From Aquabacter sp. L1I39 (lineage in GTDB: Bacteria; Pseudomonadota; Alphaproteobacteria; Rhizobiales; Xanthobacteraceae): a stretch of DNA of 64,000 nucleotides. Below, piece after piece: positions 43,621 to 53,604 of the stretch. The stretch covers positions 707,388-771,387 of the forward strand of contig NZ_CP072392.1 in NCBI RefSeq assembly GCF_017742835.1. The letters run 5' to 3'. A program made the translations under genes and the position numbers. Under the pieces are notes generated by a model. It had not been told where the DNA came from. It saw only the letters and a program-made list of their open reading frames with translations, and searched no databases. Numbering within the stretch: the stretch's first letter is position 1; the number at the start of each line of letters is the position of its first letter.

Positions 43621-44148
43621 GTGGTTCGCATCGGCATTCTGACCATTTCCGATCGCGCCAGCGCGGGCACCTATGCGGATCTCAGCGGACCGGCCATCGA
43701 AGCCTGGCTCAAGGGCGTCATCACCTCGCCGTGGGAGGTCCATCGCCTCATCATTCCGGACGGGCAGGAGAGCGTCGCCGCCACCTTGCGCCATCTGTGC
43801 GATGACGAGGGGCTGGACCTCATCCTCACCACCGGCGGCACCGGCCCCGCGCCCCGCGACCTCACTCCGGAGGCCATGGCGGATGTGATCGAGAAGCCCC
43901 TGCCGGGCTTTGGCGAGCGCATGCGGCTGGTGAGCTTTGCGGAGGTGCCCACCGCCATCCTTTCGCGCCAGGAAGCGGGCGTGCGTGGGCGTACCCTGAT
44001 CATCAATCTGCCGGGCAAGCCGGCGGCCATCGCCACCTGCCTCTATGCGGTGTTCGCCGCCGTGCCCTATTGCCTGGACCTCATCGGCGCCGGCCGCATC
44101 GAGACCGACCCGGCGCGCCTCGCCGCCTTCCGCCCGAAGGGGGCGTGA
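43621..44148 (+). CDS. MoaB/Mog-family molybdopterin protein
   Basis: 175-residue MoCF-domain protein, probably molybdopterin adenylyltransferase (Mog-type). The signature TTGGTGPAPRDLTPEA is present near residue 75 and NLPGKP lies in the C-terminal half. E. coli-like MoaB and Mog cannot be separated safely by eye; the DLTPEA form and length favour Mog. It begins with GTG at 43621, with GGAGG four bases further up, directly behind moaA. It acts after MoaA on the way to the cofactor of NarG. Confidence 0.87.
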   Translation: MVRIGILTISDRASAGTYADLSGPAIEAWLKGVITSPWEVHRLIIPDGQESVAATLRHLCDDEGLDLILTTGGTGPAPRDLTPEAMADVIEKPLPGFGERMRLVSFAEVPTAILSRQEAGVRGRTLIINLPGKPAAIATCLYAVFAAVPYCLDLIGAGRIETDPARLAAFRPKGA

Positions 44149-44206
44149 CCCGCAACACATGCGCCGGCGCCCCTGGGACGCGGCCGAGCCGAGACAGGGA
44201 CCCGCC

Positions 44207-44902
44207 ATGGGATTGGACCAAAGCCGCCTCAGCGGCCTGCCGTTGTTCGCGCAGATGGACGTGCAGGATCGCGCCCGCCTGTGCCGGGGCGCCGCGACCC
44301 GCCATGTGCCGCGCAATGGGACGGTGTTCCGCCAGGGCGAGGACGCCGCCGCCTTCTTCCTGCTGCTCCACGGCCGGCTGAAGGTGACGCAAGTGACGCC
44401 CGCCGGCGCGCAGATCATGGTGCGCATCGTCCATCCCGGCGACCTGTTCGGCATTGTGAAGGCGCTGGGGCGGGCGGACTATCCCGGCACGGCGATCGCC
44501 GCCGTGGACAGCCTCGTGGCCTTCTGGCCGACACCCGCCTGGGAGACCTTCCTCGCCGCCAGCCCCAGCCTCGCCTTGGGCGCCCTGCGCATGATGGGGC
44601 AACGCCTGGAGGAGGCGCGGGCGCGCATTCTCGACGTGTCCACCGCGGCGGTGGAGCGTCGGGTGGCGCATCTCGTCCTGCGCCTTGCCGAACAGGCCGG
44701 CGCGCCGGAGGCGGACGGCGTGCGCATCGACTTTCCCCTCTCCCGCCGCGACATTGCGGAACTCACCGGCACCACCCTCCACACCGTCTCCCGCATTCTG
44801 AGCGCCTGGGAAGCCAAGGGCCTGGTGCGCGGCGGACGGCGGACGCTCGTCCTCACCGACATGTCGGGCCTTGCCCGGCAGGTGGAAGACACCGCCCCTT
44901 GA
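44207..44902 (+). CDS. Second Crp/Fnr-family regulator of the nar cluster
   Basis: 231-residue Crp/Fnr protein with a beta-roll sensor (~10-120) and a winged HTH (~165-215) whose recognition helix is TTLHTVSRILSAWE. His stands where FNR has Glu, so its DNA preference may differ from the divergent regulator at 29812. Only one cysteine is seen in the N-terminal part, so no FNR-type cluster. NarR-like nitrate/nitrite sensing is a reasonable guess. It ends the rightward nar operon and converges on nnrS with a gap of 14 bases. Confidence 0.83.
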   Translation: MGLDQSRLSGLPLFAQMDVQDRARLCRGAATRHVPRNGTVFRQGEDAAAFFLLLHGRLKVTQVTPAGAQIMVRIVHPGDLFGIVKALGRADYPGTAIAAVDSLVAFWPTPAWETFLAASPSLALGALRMMGQRLEEARARILDVSTAAVERRVAHLVLRLAEQAGAPEADGVRIDFPLSRRDIAELTGTTLHTVSRILSAWEAKGLVRGGRRTLVLTDMSGLARQVEDTAP

Positions 44903-44916
44903 GGGCCCGGCGCCCG

Positions 44917-46140
44917 TCATCGGGCTGCCGGTACCGAGCAGCCGGCCGGGCCGCTCGGTACTTTCTGCGCCGCACGGGGGCCGGTGAGGACAGGCCAATA
45001 GGCGGCCGCGAACACGAGGAAGCCGAGCGACCAGGCAAGGCCTGCCACGTCCAAAAGCGCCGGCGGTCCGAGATTCAGCGCTGATGCCACGCGCGCAAGG
45101 CTTCCCAGCACCACCAGGACATAGCAGGCCTGTGTCAGGGCGCCTGCCTTGAGCGGGCGGCCCGTATGTCCAAGGCTCGCCCGCGACATGACGGCGAGCG
45201 TCAGGGTGCCGAAGGCGCCGGCTGTCCAGGCGTGCAGCCCCGCGCCCGGCAGCACCCAGCCGAGGCTTGCGGCGGCGCCAAGGCCAAAGCCCAGCGGCAC
45301 GAACAGATAGGACACGTGCAGGATCACGAGCAGCGGATTGCGCCAGGTGCGATCCCCCGCCCAGCGCATCAGCCGCGCCAGATGCAGGCCGGCGCACAGG
45401 GCGAGCAGCCCCCCGCTCACGGCGGAAGCCGGCGCCGCCACCCATACGAGGCAAGTCAAAACCGTCGCTCCCAGCACCGCCTTGTCGAAGGCGCCGAACG
45501 GCACCGGAAGGCGTCCCAGCCCGCTTGGGGCGAGCCAGTTGCGGGTGAAGCTCGGAATGATCCGCCCGCCGATCAGCGACACCAGCACCAGAATGGCGGC
45601 AATGGCGCCCCGCCGCGCATAGGCCGCCTCGCCCGTAAAGTGCGCCTCCAGATGAAAGGCGAGGTTGGCCGCCCCGATGAGGCCGAGGAGCACCACCACG
45701 CCGAGATTGCGCCAGTTCCTGCCCGCCACGATCTCCCGCACACAGGCGGCGGCCAGAAGGATGAGGAAGGCCATGTCGAGGGCCAGGGCAAGGTCCCAAC
45801 CGATACGGGCCGAAAAGGCCACCGCCAGCCGCCCGGCGATCCAGGCCAGCACCAGCCCCAGGAGCGGCGCGCCCCGCACCGGCAGGCGCCCGGTCCAATT
45901 GGGAATGGCGGTCAACAGGAAACCGCCAATGGCCGCTGCCTGGAAGCCGAACAGCATCTCATGGACATGCCAGTCCACCGGCGCGAACGCCGTGGGCACC
46001 GCGATCCGCCCGGTCACGAAGCCGATCCAGACGAGGATCGTCAGCCCCGCCTGGAGCGCCGCGAGAAGGAAGAACGGCCGGAAGCCGTAGGACAGGAAAG
46101 CGAGGCCCTCATGGGCCCGCAGGCGGGAGATGGCCGGCAT
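44917..46140 (-). CDS. nnrS: NnrS-family haem-copper membrane protein
   Basis: 407-residue membrane protein with about twelve hydrophobic helices. The N-terminal FLSYGFRPFFLLAALQA and the segment around DWHVHEMLFGF are NnrS hallmarks, with several histidines likely to bind haem or copper. NnrS proteins occur with denitrification genes and are thought to relieve nitric-oxide stress. AAGGAG lies nine bases before the ATG at 46140; a longer frame reaching 46764 runs antisense into the T6SS and is rejected. Transcribed leftward toward the end of the nar operon. Confidence 0.88.
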   Translation of the reverse strand: MPAISRLRAHEGLAFLSYGFRPFFLLAALQAGLTILVWIGFVTGRIAVPTAFAPVDWHVHEMLFGFQAAAIGGFLLTAIPNWTGRLPVRGAPLLGLVLAWIAGRLAVAFSARIGWDLALALDMAFLILLAAACVREIVAGRNWRNLGVVVLLGLIGAANLAFHLEAHFTGEAAYARRGAIAAILVLVSLIGGRIIPSFTRNWLAPSGLGRLPVPFGAFDKAVLGATVLTCLVWVAAPASAVSGGLLALCAGLHLARLMRWAGDRTWRNPLLVILHVSYLFVPLGFGLGAAASLGWVLPGAGLHAWTAGAFGTLTLAVMSRASLGHTGRPLKAGALTQACYVLVVLGSLARVASALNLGPPALLDVAGLAWSLGFLVFAAAYWPVLTGPRAAQKVPSGPAGCSVPAAR

Positions 46141-46352
46141 GGGGCGCGGCTCCTTGCTCTGGAGGCGCCCCGCCCGCGATGGCGCAGGGGGCGCACAGTG
46201 CAGTCCTATCCGCCCCGCAGCGCTCCGAGTGTGTGCCAGCGCAAACTCCCAGGTGAAAGCAGGAGGGCGCGGCTCTCCCGCCGCAGGCACTGGCCCCGCT
46301 GCAGCCGGCGCAGCGTGGGCTGCCGCGTGGGCGCCCGCTCCCATTCGCGCGT

Positions 46353-47051
46353 TCAGGCGGCGCGATCCGGCGGGCGCGGGCGGAGGGACCAGTCCCCCGT
46401 CAGCATGCCGGAGAAGGTGTCCGCGTCGGGAAAGGTGCGCCCGCACAGGGCCGCAGCGGGAAAGGCGGCGCCCCCCACGGTCCACCAGAAGGAGGAGAAG
46501 ACCGCCCCCAGATGGGCATCGGCTTGCGCCACAGTTTCCTGAGGCGCCTCCACAAAGGCCTGCCCGAGCACGGCCAGGGTGCCGCTGAGCGCGGTGACGG
46601 CCTCCGGCAGTGGCGGCTGATCCACATGGGTCGGCGCGTCCAGTGCGGCCCGTGAAGACAGGATCCGCGCGAAGTCGCCAATGTCCAGGGTGGACAGCAG
46701 GAAGCCTTCCAGGGCCTCGAACCAGGGTCCCTGGGGATCGGCCAGCGGCGAGGGAAAGGTGCATCCCTCGGGGGCGGCAGCGAAGGCCACCAATGGAAAG
46801 GGCCGGCCCACGCCATCAACGGAGGGCATGAGCGCACCCAGCAAGGCCCGCCCGCAATGACCAGGTCCAAGATGGAAGCGCCAGAGCGGCGCCCCATAGA
46901 AAAGCCGCTGCCACTCGGTCCCGAGCCGCAACCGGCTGGCCGCCAGCATGCCTTGCAGCCAGGGTTCAAACGTGTCGAGAAAGCCCCGCGGGACCGCCTC
47001 GGCGATGAAGTCCCGCTTGGCCGGAAGCTTGCCATAGAGTGCGATGGGCAT
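46353..47051 (-). CDS. tagF: T6SS accessory protein TagF
   Basis: About 232 residues, TagF family (DUF2094). The N-terminal IALYGKLPAKRDFIAE is diagnostic and a WQRLFYGAPLWRF-like core follows. TagF represses or tunes T6SS firing post-translationally, acting with the Fha/threonine phosphorylation branch in other bacteria. The start is ambiguous: ATG 47051 lies just after the tssM stop, and GTG 47078 would overlap tssM by 22 bases; neither has a good ribosome site, so reinitiation from tssM translation is likely. Last gene of the leftward T6SS operon. Confidence 0.85.
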   Translation of the reverse strand: MPIALYGKLPAKRDFIAEAVPRGFLDTFEPWLQGMLAASRLRLGTEWQRLFYGAPLWRFHLGPGHCGRALLGALMPSVDGVGRPFPLVAFAAAPEGCTFPSPLADPQGPWFEALEGFLLSTLDIGDFARILSSRAALDAPTHVDQPPLPEAVTALSGTLAVLGQAFVEAPQETVAQADAHLGAVFSSFWWTVGGAAFPAAALCGRTFPDADTFSGMLTGDWSLRPRPPDRAA

Positions 47052-47056
47052 GGCGG

Positions 47057-50000
47057 CTATTGCAGGGTGGTCGGACACTGGAACTCGCGCAGGGCGGTGA
47101 GCGTCAGCGGATTGATGGCGGAGGCCACATTGAACTGATAGCGGATGTCACGCGCGCTCTCGGACCCCGCCCGCATGGCAAGCACCGTATCATTCCCCTG
47201 GCGGATCACCTTGCTGGCGTCGAAGGCACGAAACAGGGCCCAGGTGCCGGTCTTCTCGAACAGCGTGTAGGGATTGGCGGTGCTGACCACCGGCGTGGCG
47301 ATCAAGCTCACGCGCGAGGCGCCGACCGGGCCAGGCCACTGCAGCGTGACCGGAGCCGGCGGGGCGGCGGCAGGCGCCGGCTGCGGGCGGGGTGCGAACA
47401 GGCCGGCCGCCTGGGGTTGGGCCGGGGCCGCCGGAGAGACGATCCGCGTGCCATTGATGTCGAGGATGATCTGCGTCATCGGGTCATTGGCAGTCAGCGG
47501 CAAGACGGAGAAAGTGAAGGAGGGTTGGTTTCCGCCCGCCGCAAAAAAGGCGTCGCGGATCAAGGCCGCGCGCTGGAAGTGCTGGAGCGCCGCCGGCGAC
47601 AGGAGAGCCCCCACTTTGCTTTCGCGCCTCCAGACCATGTCCGTTCCCCGCTGCTCCACCAAGGGCGCAAGCTCCTCCTTGAAGAAGCGGTCCATGATGC
47701 CGCCAGGGCTGAAGAGGCGGCCGAACTCGATCGGCTGAACCTCAAGCTCGGCATTCCGGCTGAAGGGGTAGCGGCCGGCAATGATCTGCTGGCAGGCCTG
47801 CGTGACCGTCTCGGACAGGGACTTCTGCAGATCGCCCAGAACGACGCTGGCCACATTGCCTTCCAGGTCGTCCGTCGCCGCCCGCAGCATTTGCGCGAAG
47901 GGCGCGGGGAAGCGCGTGGCCAGAACACGCAGATTGCGGATGCTCTCGCGCGTGGCGGCCGTCATCTGGTTGGAGCGGGACGCATCGTTCAAGGTCCCAA
48001 CCAGGCCGTTATAGATGTCGCTGAAATAGCCCACCGCCAGATCCACGGGCCTGCCGCCCTGTCCCTGGTCGAGCATCGCGTAGAAGGGGCGGAAATAATC
48101 CTCGATGGCCCGTCCGGCCGACATGCCGGTGGAAAAGACGACCGGCGGTCGCGCCGGCGCTGCACCCGCAGCGGCATCCGGCGCCTTGGCCGGGCGGGAG
48201 AGCTGGGTCTGGGTGCGGATCTCCTCGAATATCTGCTTGAACGGCGAGGCCGCTGCGGAAATGGCGTAGAGCACCGCATATTGGGGCTTGTCCGCCGTCA
48301 GCGGCCGGATGCGCAGGCGGTTGAGGGCGTCCGCCCAGGCCTTGATGAAGTCCCTCGCGTAAAGCTTCAGGATGTCGTCCGACAAGGTGTCGAACTGCGC
48401 GCCGACGACCGCCATCTGGCCGCCCTCTCCCAGGACCCAACGGTCCTTCTCCAACTGGGCGGAGATGCCGGGCAGGGCCTCGATCAGGCCCACCTGGAAA
48501 CCGTCATAAGTGAAGAAGCCGGGCACGCGCACCGTGTCGATGCCGGAGCCGTTGACGGTGGCGAAGACGGAAGCGGCATCGGTGACGGACTTGCCGAGGA
48601 CCCAGTCAGAGACCCGCCCGGAGTGGGTGCGCGACCGCAGGATCTGGTAGGCGCGCTCGGCCACATTCATGCGGATGAGCATCCGGCGCACGTCCTCAAT
48701 CAGCGGGCCATTGAGCGGGATATTGGCTGCGGTACCCGTGTCGAGCTCAAGCATGGCGCCGATGTGGTCTTCCAGCGCTAGGCGCATGCCGGCCTTTTCG
48801 GGCCCGGGATAGAGCACATTGGCGAAGTCCTCGCGGGCCCAGTCCAGGATGATGCCCTTGTCCACCGGGCCTTGGCCGCCGAGCATGAGATAGACTTTGA
48901 ACGGCTCGTAAAGCTTGCTCTGCACGGCAGAGGGCCCGGCGGCGCTGGCGGCATTGAGCTGCTCCTCCAACCGGTACAGGAGACGCGGGCGCAGGTATCG
49001 CTCCAGTCCGGCCCGATAGGCGGCAAGGCCCGACGACGTGAGCCGGTCGCGCTGGGACAAGCCGAACTGCTCTGCGAGCGGGGTGGGCTCGTCCTTGGAG
49101 GCATATCCCGCCGGCAGTCGGCGCAGTTCCTCCAGCCGTGGCAGGATCTGCTCGAACTTCCGGTCGTTCACCACCTTGGTGTCGAGCTGGGCGGCGGCGT
49201 TGCGCTTATAGGTGGCGGCTTCGTCCTGCGTGCGGGCGATCAATTGCTCATTGCGGGTATAGCTGGTGGTCCACGCCGCCACCGCACCGGCGGTCGCCAA
49301 AGCCAGAACACCATAGCCGCAGGCGGTGAGAATGAAATTACGGCGCACGGCGGCGCGGTCCGTGGAGACCCAGGCGGCTTCGCCGATGATGACCTTGCGC
49401 ACGAGATCGTTGAGGAAGAAGCTGCGGCCCGTTCCCGACAGATAGCCCTCCCCGAGTGCCTGTGCCCCGAAGGATTGGGAGAGCGACCCGATGATGCGGT
49501 CGATGGGCGTGCCCTGCTGGGTGCCGGACGTGAAATAGAAGCCGCGCAGGGTGGCGTTGGAATGGTAGCGGGTCGGCTCGAAGATCCGGCCCAGGAACGT
49601 GACGATGGGTGTCTTGAGCGTGACGAACTGTGCCGGGAAGCCGAAGATGCGCAGCCGCGCGGTGGGGTCATTCTCGGCCTGAAGGCGGTCGGGCAGGAAT
49701 TCAGAGAGGCGCTCCAGCAGCGCGTCGAATTCCTCGGGCACGCGGCCGACCAAGTTCTGGTTCTTCTTGGGGTCCTGGAAGGTGGCGCCCCAGACCCTGC
49801 GCCGCTGCATCTCGCCAAGGTCGGCGAAAAACTCGGTAAAGCCCGCGATCAAGTCCATCTTGGTGAAGAGCACATAGACCGGGAAATCGATCTTCAGCAG
49901 CTCATGCAGTTCCGTGAGCCGGCTGCGCACCGCGCCGGCATGGGCGGTGCTTTCGGCCTCGTCGAGCGACACCAGATCGGCGATGGACAGGGCGATGATG

Positions 50001-50632
50001 ACGCCGTTGATGGGCTGGCGGGGGCGGTGCTTTTTCAGCAGCCCCAGGAAGGACAGCCAGCTGCGCCGATCGAGCGCCGCATTGCTGTCCTGCGTGGTGT
50101 AGCGGCCGGCCGTGTCCACCAGGACCGCATCCTCGGTGAACCACCAGTCGCAATAGCGCGTGCCGCCTATGCCGGCGATGGCCGCGGGCGTCTGCCCTCC
50201 CGCCAGCGGGAATTTCAGCCCACTATTGACCAGCGCCGTGGTCTTGCCCGAGCCGGGCGGCCCGATGATGATGTACCAGGGCAGATCATAAAGATAATCG
50301 GCCTTGGCCTTGCCGGAGGCGCGCAAGGTCTCCAGGGCCTCCTTCATGCGGGTGCGTAGGACCGCGCTGTCGTCGTCTTCCTGGCCCTCGGCCATGGCCG
50401 AGCCCAGCGCGCGGCTGGCCTTGATGCTGCTATAGGCCATCCAGGCCGCAGAGCCCATGCCGCACAGGCTCACGACCAGGACGGAGATCAGGCGCACCCC
50501 TTCGCTCTCGAAGGGGTGGACACCGGCAATCGCCAGCAATGGCGCCGCAAACCAGATCACGGCCGAAAGCGCCACCACGCCCGCTGCGATCACGGCCATG
50601 TTGATCCACAGATTGCGCGTCATGTTCGACAT
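47057..50632 (-). CDS. tssM: T6SS inner-membrane complex protein TssM (IcmF)
   Basis: About 1191 residues. Two N-terminal membrane helices (~8-65), a cytoplasmic GTPase-like domain with an intact Walker A motif GPPGSGKTT near residue 130, a third membrane helix at ~430-450, and a large periplasmic IcmF/DUF1215 domain to the end. With TssL it forms the trans-envelope complex. I use ATG 50632 (MSNMTRN); ATG 50623 is close, and the open frame continues upstream to 50692 through a 12-bp tandem repeat encoding repeated GAWD units, which I regard as leader. About 90 bases separate it from tssL. Confidence 0.92.
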   Translation of the reverse strand: MSNMTRNLWINMAVIAAGVVALSAVIWFAAPLLAIAGVHPFESEGVRLISVLVVSLCGMGSAAWMAYSSIKASRALGSAMAEGQEDDDSAVLRTRMKEALETLRASGKAKADYLYDLPWYIIIGPPGSGKTTALVNSGLKFPLAGGQTPAAIAGIGGTRYCDWWFTEDAVLVDTAGRYTTQDSNAALDRRSWLSFLGLLKKHRPRQPINGVIIALSIADLVSLDEAESTAHAGAVRSRLTELHELLKIDFPVYVLFTKMDLIAGFTEFFADLGEMQRRRVWGATFQDPKKNQNLVGRVPEEFDALLERLSEFLPDRLQAENDPTARLRIFGFPAQFVTLKTPIVTFLGRIFEPTRYHSNATLRGFYFTSGTQQGTPIDRIIGSLSQSFGAQALGEGYLSGTGRSFFLNDLVRKVIIGEAAWVSTDRAAVRRNFILTACGYGVLALATAGAVAAWTTSYTRNEQLIARTQDEAATYKRNAAAQLDTKVVNDRKFEQILPRLEELRRLPAGYASKDEPTPLAEQFGLSQRDRLTSSGLAAYRAGLERYLRPRLLYRLEEQLNAASAAGPSAVQSKLYEPFKVYLMLGGQGPVDKGIILDWAREDFANVLYPGPEKAGMRLALEDHIGAMLELDTGTAANIPLNGPLIEDVRRMLIRMNVAERAYQILRSRTHSGRVSDWVLGKSVTDAASVFATVNGSGIDTVRVPGFFTYDGFQVGLIEALPGISAQLEKDRWVLGEGGQMAVVGAQFDTLSDDILKLYARDFIKAWADALNRLRIRPLTADKPQYAVLYAISAAASPFKQIFEEIRTQTQLSRPAKAPDAAAGAAPARPPVVFSTGMSAGRAIEDYFRPFYAMLDQGQGGRPVDLAVGYFSDIYNGLVGTLNDASRSNQMTAATRESIRNLRVLATRFPAPFAQMLRAATDDLEGNVASVVLGDLQKSLSETVTQACQQIIAGRYPFSRNAELEVQPIEFGRLFSPGGIMDRFFKEELAPLVEQRGTDMVWRRESKVGALLSPAALQHFQRAALIRDAFFAAGGNQPSFTFSVLPLTANDPMTQIILDINGTRIVSPAAPAQPQAAGLFAPRPQPAPAAAPPAPVTLQWPGPVGASRVSLIATPVVSTANPYTLFEKTGTWALFRAFDASKVIRQGNDTVLAMRAGSESARDIRYQFNVASAINPLTLTALREFQCPTTLQ

Positions 50633-50645
50633 TCCATCCCGTTCA

Positions 50646-50712
50646 TCCCCATCCCAGGCCCCGTCCCAGGCCCCATCCCAGGCCCCGTCCAAGGCCCCGT
50701 CTCAGGCACCTG
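50646..50712. repeat. 12-bp tandem repeat in the tssL-tssM gap
   Basis: About five copies of GGCCCCRTCCCA with small changes (GGCCCCGTCCAA, GGCCCCGTCTCA, GGCACCTGTCCC). They fill the region just upstream of the tssM ribosome-binding area. Confidence 0.85.
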
Positions 50713-50724
50713 TCCCGTCAGCGG

Positions 50725-52212
50725 TCAGTCGGCCCGGTCGATCCAGATTTCGACCCGGCGGTTCTTGGCCATGTTGGCGGCATTGGTATTGGGCGCCACC
50801 GGCTCGTCCTCGCCGCGACCTTCTGCAACCACACGGTCGGGCGGGGAGATCAGCTGGCGCAGGTCCTTCTGCACCGCCTTCGCCCGCGCCACGGAGAGCT
50901 CGAAATTGGATTTGAAGCGGGCGCCGGAGACCGGCTCATTGTCCGTGTGTCCGACCACCTTGATGGGGCCGGGCTCCGGGTTGAGGACCTCAGCCAGCTT
51001 GCCGGCCATGGCAGAGAATTGCGGTTTCACCTGCGCCTTGCCGGACTCGAACAGGAGACCGTTGGAAACGCGGATGATGATATGGCCGCCCACCGCCGTG
51101 GCCGACACCTCTCCGGCGGCGATCTCCGGAGCGAACTGCAGGCGGATGCGCTGCAACTGGGTCAGCGTCTGCGTCGGCCCGGGAGGCGGCTCCGGAGGCG
51201 GAGGCGGAGGCGGCGGAGGCGGCACCGGCGCCCGCCGGAACAGAGCAAGCTCCACCGGCGGGTGAAGGCCGGCAAGATCCCGCGCAGCCAGTTCCGCGTC
51301 GCCCGATAGCAGGGTCCAGTAGGTGACGAACAGCGCCACCAAAGCGGCGGAGACGAGTGCGCCGGACACCCAGAAGGGCACCCGCGCCCGGCCGTGCCGG
51401 GACTTCAGGTCAAGCCCCACCCAGCGCGGCGAAAGCTCCTCGGGCGTCTGGCGGCGCACGCCTTTCATGACCTCATAGGTCCGCCTCTGCAGCGATTGCA
51501 GGGTCGCCTGACCATTGGCCATGGTCCGGTACTTGCCCTGGAAGCCCAGGGCGAGGCAGGCGTGCAGCAGCTCCAGCAGATCGGCATTATGGACGGGATC
51601 GGCGACCGCCTTGTCCAGCTCTTCAAAGAAACGCACGCCGCCGATACGCTCGCCGAAGAAGCGGCTGAGCATGGAATACTGCGCCCAGAGCTGCCGATCC
51701 TCATTGGGGATGTGCTGGACGATGTCGTCGGCCGTCGCGCACAAAATATACTTGGCGGCGGTCGCCTGGGCGGGCGGAACCTGCGCGCGCTTCATCTCCG
51801 CGTCGAAAACCGTGATGGTCTCCGCCGCCGTCTCCATGAGTTCGGCGAAGGACGCCCGCATGAGGGCGATGCGCAACCGCCCGAGCAGGAGCAGGAGGGG
51901 ACCTGCCGACCGCATGATCGGGTTCTGATGCGGCAGGATCATCTGCTCCCGCTCGAGCAGGGCCGGTCGGGCGAAGGAGGCCCTTGGCGCCCCCTCCGCA
52001 TCTGGCGCGCCCCACTGGTCCTGCGGTGCTCCGGCCTGGCCGGGATGCACGGCCGCCACCGGGGCTTGGGGTGCCGCGATGGGCGCGGACTGCGCCGCCC
52101 AGCCCGATGGCCCCGGTGCCTCCTGGGGGCCGGACGGAGGGGGCGTTCGCCGCCCTCCCGGATTGGGTCGGAAAACGGTGCGATCCCCTGGCTCGTTGAA
52201 CGGATCGTTCAT
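50725..52212 (-). CDS. tssL: T6SS protein TssL (DotU) with C-terminal OmpA peptidoglycan-binding domain
   Basis: 495 residues. A Pro/Ala-rich cytoplasmic leader (~1-85), a DotU domain (~100-250), one membrane helix VSGALVSAALVALFVTYWTL (~280-300), a poly-Pro linker around residue 335, then an OmpA-like domain with VVGHTDNEPVSG and NRRVEIWI. The extended form anchors the complex directly to peptidoglycan, so no separate TagL is needed. It overlaps the tssK stop by four bases (ATGA), giving coupled translation. Confidence 0.93.
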   Translation of the reverse strand: MNDPFNEPGDRTVFRPNPGGRRTPPPSGPQEAPGPSGWAAQSAPIAAPQAPVAAVHPGQAGAPQDQWGAPDAEGAPRASFARPALLEREQMILPHQNPIMRSAGPLLLLLGRLRIALMRASFAELMETAAETITVFDAEMKRAQVPPAQATAAKYILCATADDIVQHIPNEDRQLWAQYSMLSRFFGERIGGVRFFEELDKAVADPVHNADLLELLHACLALGFQGKYRTMANGQATLQSLQRRTYEVMKGVRRQTPEELSPRWVGLDLKSRHGRARVPFWVSGALVSAALVALFVTYWTLLSGDAELAARDLAGLHPPVELALFRRAPVPPPPPPPPPPEPPPGPTQTLTQLQRIRLQFAPEIAAGEVSATAVGGHIIIRVSNGLLFESGKAQVKPQFSAMAGKLAEVLNPEPGPIKVVGHTDNEPVSGARFKSNFELSVARAKAVQKDLRQLISPPDRVVAEGRGEDEPVAPNTNAANMAKNRRVEIWIDRAD

Positions 52213-53546
52213 CGCCGGTCCTCAAGCACGGCCCAGAGCTCCAGTGCGAGCCCCGGCCAGTCGCCGGAAAAGTGCATGCCGATGGAAGTGGCGGTGCTGA
52301 AGTCGCCCCAGAGCGGGGACGACTTGTCCAAGTAGAAATAAACATGGTTCGTCAGCGCCCGGATCTGCTGGGGCGGCGTCGGCATGTGCAGCAGCGCGAT
52401 GCCGGGCAGGTGGGCATTGACGATCTCGTTCATCTTCGAGTTCGGGCCGATCTTGAACAGATGCGGGAACTGCGTCTGGATGTCCGCCAGCGGCCGGTCG
52501 GCGCCCACCTCAAGGACGAAGGTGGCAGTGCGGAACAAAGACCGGTCGCGAATGATGGAGATGAAGGCGTTGGCGGCCCGTTCGACGATTTCCAGCCGAA
52601 TGACCCGGCGGCCGAGCCGCGCACTCAGATAATCCTGGATGTCCCGCAGCACCGGGGCGAAAATGCCCTCCAAATCATCATGGTCATAGGGCGCATAGAC
52701 GCGCGCGCGCCGATCGGGCGCGGCAAAGGTGGCCAGTTCGCCCGCCAGGCGCAGGAGTTCAATATAAAGCCGCTCGGGATGCACGTAGGCCGAGCCGCGC
52801 ATGTGGCGGAACACCGGCAGGCTGCGGTTGAGCAATTGCAGGATGAGATAGTCGACGCTCTGCAGCCCCCCACCCGCGGTCGGGTCGGCCGCGTAGCGTG
52901 CCAATTCCTCCAGCTTGGTGTCCAGCCAGCCGATGACCCGGTCGATCCACCCCGTCACCACCGGGCTTGCCATGGTGACCAGCAGCGGCGGCACGAATTT
53001 CTCGTCGATCAGCACGGTCCGGTCGCGCACCTCCAGGATGCGCGCCACGGCTATGTTGACATAGCCCGCCTTGGGCGCGCGCCCGAGCTTGAGGGCCAGG
53101 CGCGGATGGGCGACATCGATCTCTTCTTCCTGGCGCAGGTCGGCGGTGGAATCGATGAAGATCTCGGGCGCTGAAAAATAACGCGAGGCGCTCTCGCGGT
53201 CCTTGTGATCCACCTCCCGCGTATTGACCGCTTCCATGGGCAAGGTCAGCCAGACGAGCTGGTTGGATGCCTCGGCGGTGATGTCGATGGGATCCAGGGC
53301 GGGACTGTTGCTCGGCAGGTCGAAGGGCGTCCCGTCCGGCAGGATGCCGCACGCCCGGCGCAAGCCGAACTTGGAGCGCTGCGCCAGGTCCCGGTCGATC
53401 TCGATGTCCGAGAAGCCCCAGGGATAAGGCGTTGTGTGGGAGACGCGGGACTTCACCAAGCCTTCCACATATCGGTCGGCCTGTTGAAAATGCTGGGGCT
53501 TCAAGAACAGCCCTTCAGACCACAAGACCTTGCTGTGCCAAGACAT
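52209..53546 (-). CDS. tssK: T6SS baseplate protein TssK
   Basis: 445-residue baseplate adaptor that links the TssEFG wedge to the TssLM membrane complex. The N-terminal MSWHSKVLWSEGLFLKPQHF is a strong family signature, and the C-terminal domain contains FYLDKSSPLW. GAGGGGAG lies about six bases before the ATG at 53546; the longer frame from 53639 is rejected on this ground. It lies 58 bases after tagH. Confidence 0.93.
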   Translation of the reverse strand: MSWHSKVLWSEGLFLKPQHFQQADRYVEGLVKSRVSHTTPYPWGFSDIEIDRDLAQRSKFGLRRACGILPDGTPFDLPSNSPALDPIDITAEASNQLVWLTLPMEAVNTREVDHKDRESASRYFSAPEIFIDSTADLRQEEEIDVAHPRLALKLGRAPKAGYVNIAVARILEVRDRTVLIDEKFVPPLLVTMASPVVTGWIDRVIGWLDTKLEELARYAADPTAGGGLQSVDYLILQLLNRSLPVFRHMRGSAYVHPERLYIELLRLAGELATFAAPDRRARVYAPYDHDDLEGIFAPVLRDIQDYLSARLGRRVIRLEIVERAANAFISIIRDRSLFRTATFVLEVGADRPLADIQTQFPHLFKIGPNSKMNEIVNAHLPGIALLHMPTPPQQIRALTNHVYFYLDKSSPLWGDFSTATSIGMHFSGDWPGLALELWAVLEDRR

Positions 53547-53604
53547 CAATGCTCCCCTCGCGTCCGCACCGCTGGTCTCGGCCATCGCGGCGAACCATGC
53601 GCGT

